A DNA stretch of 64,000 bases from contig BCIH01000010.1 of the NCBI GenBank assembly GCA_002897115.2, positions 20,545 through 84,544 on the forward strand, in the 5' to 3' direction. Every line of letters starts with the position of its first letter. Within the stretch, counting starts at the first letter, position 1. This DNA comes from Prototheca cutis (taxonomy: Eukaryota; Chlorophyta; Trebouxiophyceae; Chlorellales; Chlorellaceae). The notes under the pieces were generated by a model. That model was not told where the DNA came from and ran no database searches. It worked only from the letters and a program-made list of their open reading frames with translations. Both the position numbers and the translations under genes were made by a program. This document shows, one piece after another, positions 1 through 11,720 of this stretch.

Positions 1-68
1 CACACACACACCCCACCACCACACACACACTCTCTTAAATCGGCCCAGTACCATCAGACAGCTGTCAC

Positions 69-1615
<1,547 letters not shown>

Positions 1616-1621
1616 TTACAA

Positions 1622-2090
1622 TCATCCCCTCCTTAAAAAGGACAACACCCAGCCCACGCCCCAGAACAGCAACGCACTCCGCCTGCGCTTGGCGTGCTTC
1701 TCCAGCAGGCGTGAGATCCAGCCCGTAAATGTGCCGGGACGGTACTGGTACTGCATGTGTTGGGAGGGAGTGGAAAGTCGANNAGGAATATCGGTCAGTG
1801 GGCTTTGCATTGGTGGGCCCCGCCTCTGGGCACCCAGACCCAGTGCTGGTCCCAAAACAGCAGCAGTATCCAGATCGGCGCCCCAAAACGCCCCGCCACG
1901 TCCGCCCGCGCACTTGGAGTGGGACATAGCTGTAGTAACTCTCCCTGGTGAGCCACCAGAAGGCGGTGGTTGCCAGGCCCGCCCCAGCTGCGGCGCAAGC
2001 CCACCAGGCTAGTCGGTCGTGAGAGGTGAAGTCTCGGAGAACGCTTCCGAGCGCCCCACCGCCGACGCTGACACTGCCGCCACCCTCCAT
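1622..2090 (-). CDS. Two-exon small membrane protein, or N-terminal anchor of PECT
   Basis: Exons 1914-2090 and 1622-1750 join in phase 0 to give about 101 residues with a Gly-rich start, one hydrophobic helix (LAWWACAAAGAGLATTAFWW), a basic stretch (LLEKHAKRRR) and a second hydrophobic segment ending FLRRG-stop. I do not recognise the family. The stop lies only 57 bases before the PECT ATG. A donor inside the second exon (after ...GVGW) could instead splice in frame to the acceptor at 1555 and add this segment to PECT as a membrane anchor, as in plant homologues. Exon 2 is followed by no other gene on this strand, so either reading is possible. Confidence 0.45.
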
Positions 2091-2616
2091 AGGCAGAAAA
2101 GTTTTCAGCGCGGCCAAGTCTACCCTCCAGTCCTAATGGGCGGCTTCGGGGTCGCAGGGCCGGGTCAAGCAGCCGCGAACAAGGGAGCCGACGGAGCCCC
2201 GCCGCTCAAGTCACGTTGCGGCTCCCACGCTGGGTCCACATGCAGTCGTCAACACGAGGGCTGTGTGAGTATACAGAAATGCAGATGCATAAAGAGTATC
2301 CTCTGTAGCCATGTCAGTATATGGGTTTCAATGCATGATGCGACTAAGGCGGATTCGAATCTGACTGCCATGCAGGGCAAAAATAATGCAACCAGCTCAG
2401 CCAGCAACAGCATCACATCACCCGGGGGTTAACTGGGCATCACGGATGGCTGTGAATTGTCACCCCCCACATGGCAATAGGAAGGTGGATGACCTCAGTG
2501 ATGGACCACCTCCGGGGCTGTTTTCCCTTCCCAGGGGAGGGAAGGAGCCCTGGGGGTTCCCACTCCCAGTTGGGAAGGCCATAACCCCCCAGGATGGATG
2601 GATGGATGGATGTTCA
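2091..2616. other. Intergenic, no gene seen
   Basis: No supported coding exon on either strand. It contains a short GGAT-type tetranucleotide run at about 2594-2610. It separates the PECT anchor element from the Fanzor-like relic. Confidence 0.5.
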
Positions 2617-3090
2617 TCAGCATTGCGGCGCTGGGCGCTGGAAGCACTGAGGTCGCTTGCCGGTCTTGCGCAGGGGTACTGCACGATGTGCCTCATGTTC
2701 AGACACGCCATCAAGTCTCTGTTCCAGAGACGATGCTTGCCCTTCGAGGGGTGGCACTCCTTGTTTGTGCAGCACCAGCTGATGGCATGGCACCGTGGGT
2801 GTCTGCTCCCTGCACGACCTGTCCTGCTGCCAGGAAGGAACCCAGCCCATCCTCTGATCGATGTGGCCAGGGAATGCGGTCCAACAGGCATCTTGTTTGA
2901 AAAACATGCCCTTGCTGTGCAGGTGGGAGTCGACGAATCTCGAGAAGGTTTCATCATTTTCTGCCGTTGCTGTAGTTTTTCGGTGCCGAGGGCCCCAGGC
3001 CCGTTCCGCATGCTCACGGGGCCTTGGCCTTGACTGGCGCACCGGGACCCCACGCAACGCAGCGCTGGTGACATGAGTACGAGAATACCA
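2617..3090 (-). pseudogene. Fanzor/TnpB-like nuclease relic A
   Basis: Read on the minus strand, three frames carry pieces of the C-terminal half of a Fanzor-type (eukaryotic TnpB relative) nuclease. The clearest piece is a CTNKEC knuckle followed by LWNRDLMACLNMRHIV, the zinc-ribbon plus RuvC-III region with its conserved Asp. After a frame change comes LRKTGKRPQCFQRPAP, matching the usual tail of such proteins. Upstream in another frame is VAWGPGAPVKAKAP, resembling the substrate-strand motif that precedes the ribbon. At least two frameshifts and no intact N-terminal RuvC region mean this is decayed. The family call rests on motif memory, without a database search. Confidence 0.6.
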
Positions 3091-3195
3091 AGTTCCTGAA
3101 CCTTGGCGGCTGCTCAGGTCCGGCACCCTTCCATGCAGTTCGCGTGAGCAACCGGTGATCAGGAGGGTCCTGCACGTAAGCGAGGAGCGTCTGCC

Positions 3196-4165
3196 ATGAT
3201 CCTCGCGGTGGCAGTCGTCGGGTCCAGGGTACGATCCCAGATCTCTGCCATATTGCATGTTTGGGATTTGGGAAGGCGTGCAACGTTCGATATCTGCTTG
3301 GTTGGAGGTGCGTGGACCNGGCTAGGACGTGTTAACCGCCAGGTCCCCCGGGTCTGCCCCCTGCAGAACCAGCCCCTGTATTTCGTGGATGTGGGGACAA
3401 ACTCGAAGGAGTCTCACAGGCTGCAGACCCTGGCCTACTGCGCTCTGGATGGGGTAGAAGAGAAAGGTGGGGCACATTGGAGTGCTGCTGTGGGTGTGCA
3501 GGGGGGCCGGGGTCTGCTGCTGACATTGCGTTGTCAGGACGAGGTCTGCACAGGTGGCTCCNTTCGGTCTTATTTCCTTGCAGTGCCACCCCCCGGCGAG
3601 CCCGCTCGGGATTGGAAGGAGAGCTTCCTGGGAGTCGTGCATTCGACCCTGGACAACCATGTCTATGCGTACGTATGGGCCAGGGCATGGGCTCCGCTTT
3701 GCAATTGTCTGCGGTGACTGTACTGCATGCCATCCCACCCCACTCACCCCCACCCACAACCACATGACAGGTATGTGACCAACACGAGGCACGTGCTGCT
3801 GCTGGTGTGCGACAGCGGGCCGGCCAAGGAGACGGAGCTGCGGCAGGCGCTGGCCGGACTGCATGCCGCGCTCGTCGGCGCTGTGGCCAACCCCTTCTAC
3901 ACGGCGCAGCAGGTTTGTGCTGTTGTGAAGCTGGCTAGGGGGACCTTTGGTTTGCATGATGGGGGATTTAGGGGGGGGTGCATCGCAATAATCTGGGTGT
4001 GGTCAGGAGGAGAAGCGCAGCTGTCGCAGGCAGTGGGGACGTCTCTTCTCGACAGACGAGCACACAAGTACCAGTTCCCACTCCTCCATGCAGCCCATCG
4101 AGTCTCAGCGCTTCGACGCCCAGGCGCGGTCGCTGCTGCGCACGCAAGGCGTGGCCGTGGCATGA
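3196..4165 (+). CDS. TRAPPC2L: TRAPP complex subunit 2-like protein
   Basis: Longin-fold subunit of the TRAPP tethering complex in ER-Golgi traffic. Five exons: 3196-3228, 3367-3466, 3584-3668, 3771-3912 and 4094-4165, total 143 residues, close to the family length of about 140. The start MILAVAVVGSR leads into QPLYFVDVGTNSK. Later hallmarks are HSTLDNHVYAYVTNTRH, a match to the family's YGYVTNSK segment, then VANPFYTAQQ and the conserved end PIESQRFDAQARSLL. All phases are consistent and each intron is GT-AG. The start is divergent from the Fanzor-like relic by about 100 bases. Confidence 0.93.
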
Positions 4166-4259
4166 CAGAGTCTCCTGGCTCCCGGGAGACACGTGCTGCC
4201 CTGGGAAAACACTGGCGTGAGCACTGAGCAATGACAGCTGCTCAGGCGCAGAGCCTTTC

Positions 4260-6156
4260 TCAGGCTGCACCAGAGCTCTTGGCTCGCCAGTCCAACGGGC
4301 CGCCAGCGGCCAGGGCGTCATCGCCCTCGTCACCACCATCGTCGCTTGATGCCCAGTCGAGCCCCGCCAGCTCCCTGGCCATCGGGACCTGCGTGGGAGA
4401 AAGGGGGGGTCATGTGGTTGACATCAGAGTGGCAACTGCGCATGTGTGCATGCTGAGCTGATGATTGACAAAGGAAACTGCTGCCGGCGAAGCGGTTCAT
4501 GGAGTGGAAGCGGAGCAACCAGCATCCGTCCCGCCATTCCACTGCTTGAATCCGCCACGACTCAGAATGACTCCCGCACACGCTGCCCAGGGGTCCCTCA
4601 CCTTGCGTCGCTTTCTTGGCGGCGGCGCGGGCGGGAGGGCGACGTCCTCCGTGTCCACCACTGCTGACACCGCAGCGTCCAGCGCTGGATCGGTCGCCAC
4701 GCCGGCGTCGCCCCTCGCCGCCGCAATGGCCCGCAGCTGCTCCAGCCGCTGCGCCCTCACGCTGCAGGCGTGGGGAGGGGTTCGGCGGTGTTTCTTGCTT
4801 TAGAAAGGATTTTGCAGACGATTTTGTGAAGCAACGAAGATAACGGTTTGGGTGCCCCGGTGACAGGCACACCAATGAGGTCATCCTGTCTCCTGAGCCA
4901 TGCTGTAACACAAGCATCGCAAGCCCCTGGGGCCCCAGAGCATGCACGCACGAGTGAGCTGACCTCCATGTCGCCCCCGCGAGGAAGAAACAACCAAAAC
5001 ATACAAGTTTTCAAATTCTTCTCGTCGCTCGCGATCCCCGGCTTCGTCCTCTTCCTCTGCAGCTTGGACCGTGGCCGCTTGGGCCGTGCCCGTCTCCACC
5101 TCACTCATGAACTCTGCATACTCCTGTTGATTGAGGTGAATGGAGCTGGTTCAGAGGGTCAGTCGAGGGTCATGGTGAAGAAAGGTTGGGGAGGAAGAGG
5201 GGGTGACACCGCTGCTAATGTCCAGGGCATAGTGGTGGCTTCTTGCAGTGACTGACAGCCTGCTTCTCGGGGCGCGCCAACAGGGAATCAATCGACCCAG
5301 GATCACCCCACCCCTAACCAATAGACTCACGGCCGCCAGCTCCGCCTGGGTCTTGGGCTTCTCACCCTTGGCCTTGGCCTCTGCCGCCTTGTCCTCGAAA
5401 AACCCTACCNAGTGGGATCGTTGTTCGAGGGTCAGTGAAGGGCCACCACCGTTCCGTCCTCAAAACACAGTGCTTCCACCACTAGGCTCCCTCACACCGA
5501 ACCCACAAAGGAAACAAACTACCTACCTTTGGGGATGGCATTCTCTCCCTCTCCTTCCTCGCGTATGGTGTTTGTGGCGCTCTGCGATCCCCCGAAAAAG
5601 TCCCGCGGCAGCGTGCTGGTCTCCACCACGACACTGGCCGTGGTCGACCGCGGGCCCGGCGCCGCCACGGCGTGGTACGGGGACGTCGCCGACTGATCCC
5701 GTGGGCTCACGCTGGGCTGGCGCATGGACACGGATGGCTGGCCGGGCCCAGGGCGATCGGGGTTGCCTATGATGGTGGCCTGGGAATCTGGGTGGAAGGA
5801 CGTGGCCGTCGCCGGATCTGCGGCAGGCTGCAGCCCTGCTGCTGCCATGGGCTCAGCGTCGCTCTGTTGAGTTTCATGGCGCTGTCGCTCCTTGAGAGCC
5901 TGCAACTGTGCTCTGGTCTGCGCGGGTAAGGAAGCCCAGTGGCAACAAGTGGCAGGGGGGTGAGTGGGTCGGAAGCACAGACCTGCTGGCCCTTTGGACG
6001 GTTCCCATCGAAGGGCCCCTCCTCCCGCAAGTGCCAGAAGCGCCATCAGCACAACATCACAGCATGCTTTCACCGCCATCGCACCGGTTTTGGGGCCTGT
6101 GCCCTGGCGCTCTTGGCCGCCCGAAACTGGGCCTTGAAGTCTGCGGACTTGTCCAT
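4260..6156 (-). CDS. ZNF830-like nuclear protein lacking an obvious zinc finger
   Basis: Six exons join in frame: 6085-6156, 5527-5917, 5331-5404, 5005-5123, 4602-4761 and 4260-4388, giving 314 residues. The order matches the ZNF830/CCDC16 family: a basic N-terminus, a long disordered middle, TLPRDFF and AIPKGFFEDKA motifs, an acidic coiled stretch (EYAEFMSEVE..., FVRAQRLEQLR), a basic patch PRKRRK and a C-terminal LDWASSDD...GPLDWRAK. The single C2H2 finger that normally follows the first 25 or so residues is not visible in exon 1, exon 2 or the 167-base intron between them. The family acts in pre-mRNA splicing and genome stability. A missed 5' exon is the main alternative. Confidence 0.75.
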
Positions 6157-6518
6157 GGCAAGTGCCGGCCCCGTTGACCCTTGCTTGCTGCAAAGGAATT
6201 TCACCACGTCATCTTCGAATATGCAGGGTGTTTTTTCTAGGAATTCCAAGGCCACGATGGAGTGGGAGGCATGCCAGGAATTGACTGGCGCCACACATCG
6301 CCCAGGTGGCAGGAAAGTGATCTGGAGTTGTTTACTCGCCCCGCGCAAGGGGCATGTCGCACAGATCGCATGAGTTTGATCCTCGCATTCTCGATTGAAG
6401 ACAAGTTCTTTTGTTGTTCCTTCCGCCCTATAATGATGTAGTTTTTGGCGACGATAGGTACCCAGGGGCCCGGCGAGCGGTGTACTGGCGGCCAGCTGCC
6501 CCCACCGTTGTGGGTCTT

Positions 6519-6885
6519 ATGGGTCTTCCCAGCTCTGCCTCAGTGGGCCTCATCGTCCTGACGGGCATCGCAGCGGCTTTGTATGTGGATGTGAACAGGC
6601 TTGTCACGGAGCCATACATGGTAATGTTTGTGTAGAGTGCTGCCGTGCCACACGTGCGTGCATCTGGCAGTGCCTGTGCTTGGGCACCAACAAATGTCCT
6701 GGGAGCATGTCCCAACCTGCTGATGCAGGACGAAATCTTCCACGTGCGACAGACGCAGCAGTACTGCCGCGGGGACTTTGTGCACTGGGACCCTAAGATT
6801 ACGACGTTCCCGGGGCTCTATGTGCTGGGCAGCGCCTTTGGCAGGTTGGCCTGGGCCCTGGGCCTGGATGCAGAGGTGTGCGCGC

Positions 6886-6945
<60 letters not shown>

Positions 6946-8489
6946 TGCTGTGTTTCTCTTGTCGGGGACCTGTGTATGTGTGTGTCATCGTGGTCTGGCA
7001 GATGATGCATTTGCATCGTGAGACTCCCAAACGGGGTTCTATCTCTTGTGCATTTGGTGGGCGTGCTCTCCCGCGTCAGACTGATCTGCAAACACTTGGC
7101 CACTACCTCATCTGCAGAGCGGACTGTGCAGTCTGGCGGTCCTAAGGGCGCTCAATCTGCTGCTCACGGCCGCCTGTGTGCCGGTTGTATATGCGGCAGC
7201 TCGCTCCATGGCTTTGGGTGGGGAGCAGACACCCTCCTCCGAGCTGTGGTTCAAGGTGCGACACTAGCCAACTGCTGTTTTGTCTAATGACTGAATAAGT
7301 TGGTCCTTTTTTAATTGGAATGTCGCTCTACTTTTTGCTATCGCTGTGCACGAGTGTGGAGTTGATCGACCCGATACTCATACATGCCCACCAACGCCCC
7401 TTACTACCAAACAAACAACAGACACTTCTGTGCTGTCTGCTGCCCACCCATGCCTTTTTCGGGCTGCTGTACTACACCGATGTGCTGAGCGTGCTGGTCA
7501 CGCTGGCAACATACGTGGCAGCACGAAAAGAGCGACACACTCTCTCGCTGCTCTGTGCTGTGGCCGCTGTCGTGACGCGCCAAACCAACGCGGTGTGGGT
7601 GGCATTTGTGCTGGGTGAGACCCTTTTACGGGAGGCTGGGCTCGAGCGAGGCGCTGCTTCGATCATGAAGCACGGCGGTGTGTTGCCTGCAGAAACTGAT
7701 ACAAAGTCCACCTCGGGATCAAGCGACTTCAAGCCCACCGAAACGACAAGCAGCAGCAGGACGACCTCGCTGGGCGTTGAACTGGGGCAGCTGGTCAACT
7801 GGGCCTGCGAGAGACACACAGTGGCGCGATTTGTCATGCACTGGGCAGGCCACGTGCTACTCTTGCTTGCCTTTGCGGCGTTCGTGACGTGGAATGGCGG
7901 CGTGGCCATTGGCGACCAGGCACATCATGTGCCCTCGCTGCATGCTGCACAGCTCTGCTACCTGGCAGTGTTTGCTGCTCTAGCCTGCATGCCCATGCTG
8001 GCCGGAGCGTGCTGGTGTTCGAAGAGGACTGAGATCCGATCCTGGCCCACACTTGCAGCGCTGACGGCGGGCTGCGCTGTGATTGTTGGGATGACGGCAC
8101 GTGCACACCCGTTTCTGCTGGCCGACAACCGGCACTACACGTTTTATCTCTGGCGCCGGGTGCTGGGCCCGGTGCCATGGGCCTGGGCGCCAGTGTACGC
8201 CGCGGCCTGCACGGCACTGTGGGCGGGCGTGGCGCCGCGGGCCGGGGTGCTCTGGCGCGTGGGGCTGGTGCTGGCCTGCGCCCTAGTCCTTGTTCCCAGT
8301 CCCCTGCTGGAGCTGAGATATTTCACGGTGCCCACGGTTCTGATCATGCTCCGGATGCCGGGGCCCAGACCGGGCTGGGGCCTGGCAGGCATCATGGCCT
8401 TCCTGGCCATCAACCTCCTGACGCTGCACGTCTTCTTGCACCGGCCCTTTGTCTGGCCAGATGGCACAGTCGCGAGATTCATGTGGTAA
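6519..8489 (+). CDS. ALG10: Dolichyl-phosphoglucose alpha-1,2-glucosyltransferase
   Basis: Adds the terminal glucose to the dolichol-linked oligosaccharide in the ER lumen. Exons 6519-6620, 6729-6875, 7118-7255 and 7422-8489 give 484 residues, typical for ALG10/DIE2. The diagnostic [17 protein letters not shown] spans the first splice junction, followed by [24 protein letters not shown] and [12 protein letters not shown] are further family motifs, and multiple hydrophobic segments fit a polytopic ER enzyme. The last exon holds a hydrophilic Ser/Thr-rich insert near residues 235-265. Intron 2 starts directly with a long (GT)n tract. Confidence 0.95.
6876..6944 (+). repeat. (GT)n microsatellite at an intron donor
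   Basis: The ALG10 intron begins GTGTGCGCGCG and continues as an almost pure GT run of about 50 bases, so the repeat forms the 5' splice site itself. Confidence 0.95.
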
Positions 8490-8590
8490 CAGAAAAGAAA
8501 CATACTTGAGCTGTTAGATCAGATCTCGGCCTGATCCGCGAGGGTAATCCTCACAGCACGTGTTCAATGGTGCTGTTCCGCTGGCCCTGG

Positions 8591-9367
8591 TCAGCGGAAT
8601 ATCTTGGTGATGAAATCATACCAGGTGGAGCGCCTGGGAGGCAGGGGGCATGCAGGGGGGGCGAGCTTGGTTTTGCAATCAAAAGGCGGCGGCCTGTTGC
8701 CGGTCAGGACCAGTCTCTCCCCCAGGTGGCGGATGTTCCGCGCGGCGTTGACGTCGCGGTTCCACACCACGCCACGCCTCTGGCATTTGAGGATGACGTA
8801 CTGGTTCCGGGCGGTGCTGCTGTTTGGATTGTGTGCAGTGCTGCCGCTGGATGGGCCANGTTGCTCAACTTGAACCTGATCCCTAGATAGATTGACCTGT
8901 CTTTGTCTGCACAGTACTCCCCTTGATTTGACAAAATAGTGGACAATTGAATCATGATATGGAGGTGTAAGACGAGATTTTCTTCTGAAATCAGCCCACA
9001 CAGCACCTGCTCTGGGGCCCAAACAGGTGTAGGACTCTTTGGTTCTTGCCGACCCTAAGGATGCTTGCTGGCGGCGCGTTTGAAGAATGCCAAGGGCCGC
9101 CAAGCGAGAAACCGACATAATCACAACTCCCATCTGCACCCTCAATCCTTTCATCATCTCGATTTCTGGGGTAACAGGCGTTGCGAGGGCCTGCACACGC
9201 GGCTTGGTGGCCCCGTCCTCCACAGCTGCGCAGCCCTCGAAGGTCGAAGGGCGGTTGCCCACGAGCGCGCTCCTTCCTGGCCCCGCCCTGTTATCAAACC
9301 GTGCTTTGGGTGCGGAATAAATATTTCCGCGCAGTCGCACAAGAGGGGTGCCGCACGGGTGCTGCAC
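8591..9367 (-). pseudogene. Fanzor/TnpB-like nuclease relic B
   Basis: The minus strand has a long open frame ending at 8591 with the signature KCQRRGVVWNRDVNAARNI, the zinc-ribbon and RuvC-III region shared by TnpB and Fanzor nucleases, followed by HLGERLVLTGNRPPPF. The upstream part of the frame is only weakly similar, the paired N-terminal cysteines of the ribbon are not in the same frame, and no start or RuvC-I/II segment can be found in the window. I read it as a truncated, decayed copy. It differs in sequence from relic A (WNRDVNAARNI against WNRDLMACLNM), so the two are from different lineages or old. Confidence 0.6.
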
Positions 9368-9717
9368 GGGAGGGCCTGGAAGGGATTGTCAAAAATTGTG
9401 CCATTCACCGATCACTCGACCCGGGAAAACCGTTGGGGGTGTTCGAACTGCAACGGTTTTCTGTTAACGGCCTTCGACATAAAGTTGGGCACAGGAATCT
9501 AACGCAACACAAAGTTTACCCCTCATTTCTGCTAACCGTAACGATAAAGGTGCGAACATGTTTTATTGATCCACTCGTGCCGTGCTTGACGATCTGCATT
9601 GGAAGCTCACGACCTTCACCGACTTATCACCCGCAACCCCGCGTGCACCCCGACAACCAACCGTACAGCCTGTTCCACGGGCACTAACCAGCTCTACATT
9701 TCTTTATTGCAGGCATC

Positions 9718-10990
9718 ATGAAGTACTTTGCGCTCGCAGCTCTGCTGCTGGGCGCGGCCTGCGGAGCCGCAGCTGTCTCCCGTGAGTGGTGTAACAACCG
9801 TCCCCCTGCTCGATCGAGTCGGTGCACTGCATCGCATTCCGATGGCCTTGGCAGCTCACCCCTGGCTCAATGTCCATGATTTTGCAGCTGGAGACTGGTA
9901 CCTGTACCCCATGCTGTCCACGAACGTGGGCTCTAATTACGAGCTGCTCCAGTTCGAGGGTGACGGAAAGGCAGTTGCCGATGCCTTCTGCGTGTCCCGT
10001 GGCTACGTCCTGGCTGGCGACTTCAGCGAGTTCCAGGGCGCTGGCAACGTCTGGGCCGTTGGCACCACCAACCTGGCCAACAACCAGTCGTGGACCGGTC
10101 TGGCCGCCAACGGCTACCTGTACATCACCTGCCTGACCCTGACAACTCAGAACGCCAGCATTGCCACCGGCCTCAACGGCAACATTGGTGCCAACAACGT
10201 AGGTTTTTGGACATGGGCTGAATGTGTGCACTGCCTTTGTTTGTCAATCGCAGCAATCTTATAATACGTCAACATGCATTCACTTATGTCCACATCTGCA
10301 TTGCCTTCCCACAGACCGGCTCCAACAACATTGGCAACAACAATGCTGGTGACGGAAATGTCGGCAACCTGAACGCTGGCAGCTGGAACCTGGGTGATGG
10401 CCACGCGAACGGCTCCGACAGCAATGTCGGCTTCTACAACATCGGTGTTGGCAATGTTGGCACCCTGAACAACGGTACCGGCAACATCGGCTACGGTAAC
10501 ATCGGCACTGGCAACACAGATGCGTATACCTGGTGCTGGGTGGGTGNGTGGTATTTTTACATGTCTTTTGGCAACTTTTATTCGAGCCCACCACATGGAC
10601 ACGGCACTCACCATGCTTTCCGTATCCCTCTTGACCTCTGCACGCAACCTGAACGACGGCACCAACAACAACGGCAACAAGAACAACGGTCTGGGAAACC
10701 TGGGTGACGGCAACGTCGGCACCAACAACACCGGCTACAACAACACTGGCACCAACAACATTGGCGCCCGCAACCTGGGCACCAACAACATTGGCCGCTC
10801 CAACAACGGCCAGAACAACACTGGCTCGTACAACTTTGGCTGGAACAACAAGGGCTGGAGGAACAGCGGCCTGAACAACACCGGCATGCGCAACAGCGGC
10901 ACCAACAACATTGGCGCCTACAACAACGGCTGGGGCAACGTCGGCAGCTGGCTGTCTGGCAGCAACCACACTGGCTTTGAGTCCCTCTGA
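9718..10990 (+). CDS. Secreted protein with N-x-G-x-x pentapeptide repeats (copy A)
   Basis: Four exons: 9718-9781, 9888-10198, 10315-10519 and 10644-10990, 308 residues. A signal peptide (MKYFALAALLLGAACGAAA) is followed by a domain of about 100 residues beginning DWYLYPMLSTNVG with conserved Cys, and then 36 or so Asn/Gly pentapeptides (NIGTG, NVGNL, NNGQN) to the end. The repeats resemble mycobacterial MPTR repeats, but nothing suggests recent transfer: there are introns in three places and alga-like codon use. The third intron is AT-AC: the 5-residue periodicity and frame hold only if it runs 10520-10643. The ATG follows an acceptor-like TTTATTGCAG, suggesting a 5'-UTR intron. Function unknown; a wall or matrix protein is plausible. 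Confidence 0.85.
10520..10643 (+). other. AT-AC intron in pentapeptide-repeat gene A
   Basis: Exon 3 ends GGCAACACAG and the intron opens ATGCGT, i.e. the common local donor GTGCGT with G1 changed to A. It closes CTCTGCAC, i.e. CTGCAG with the last G changed to C. Only this excision reads NIGTG-NTGNL-NDGTN without breaking the pentad register. Confidence 0.7.
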
Positions 10991-11720
10991 GTGGTGAAGA
11001 GGTTTTGAATCCCGATCTTTCCTCTCAGAACTCATGTCTTGCTTGAGTAGTTTTTCATTTCATATGCCTGACGTACCACAAACGGGTTGACGTGCGCTCC
11101 AATGATTTCATTGAAACATCATGGAAATCAAGCCGTCTCCTGAATGTGGTTGTAAGAAGTGTGGCAAATGTACTTGGGGGGCCTCAGGGACTAGTGTTCA
11201 AAGCAACTCTCCTACCAGCGGTCAATACTGGGGCAAGTGCGATCAATGTGCACGGACTTGATTGATCACACTTACTCGAGTCGGCGTTACCCGCTGTGGT
11301 GATTGGTCTCGACATGAAGCTGGGAGGCTGTACGGATTAGTCCATGTGACCTGCTGGAGTGGCTGGTCGGCATCTGTGGGAACCAGAGGTCTCCCCTGTC
11401 CACAAACAAGTGCATGCATTGTCATGTCGAGCGACATCTTGTAGCGAGATCTCTTTGTATTTTTCGTTTTCATGCATTTAATTGAAATAAACGGGATCAG
11501 CGTCAGGGCTTTGATTCCCACACGGGGTGCAAGCTGGGATCCCGAGATCACCTCGTGCTGACGGGGCTGTGAACAGGTTCGTTTCCACATGCATGTTCTA
11601 TTGAGATACCATTATGAACATGCTACAATGAATTGTTTGCCCGAATCGCGCTGTGGCCCCCGCGTCGGCCTGGCCAGTCTCAGCATCCCGGCTGCATCTC
11701 CTACACTGCCTCCTCGCAGG
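10991..11720. other. Intergenic between the tandem repeat-protein genes
   Basis: No coding exon recognised. It should hold the 3' end of copy A and the promoter and possible 5'-UTR intron of copy B; an acceptor-like TCCTCGCAG sits one base before the copy B ATG. Confidence 0.5.

Noticed and set aside
10549..10586. A GT-AG intron (G|GTGNGT ... TTCGAG) in repeat gene A
   Set aside because: It would be under 40 bases and would insert over 30 non-repeat residues into a regular pentad array; the AT-AC choice keeps frame and register.
9718..10990. Recent transfer of an MPTR gene from mycobacteria
   Set aside because: The gene has a eukaryotic signal peptide, three introns, a paralogue and codon use like its neighbours; simple N-x-G repeats can arise independently.
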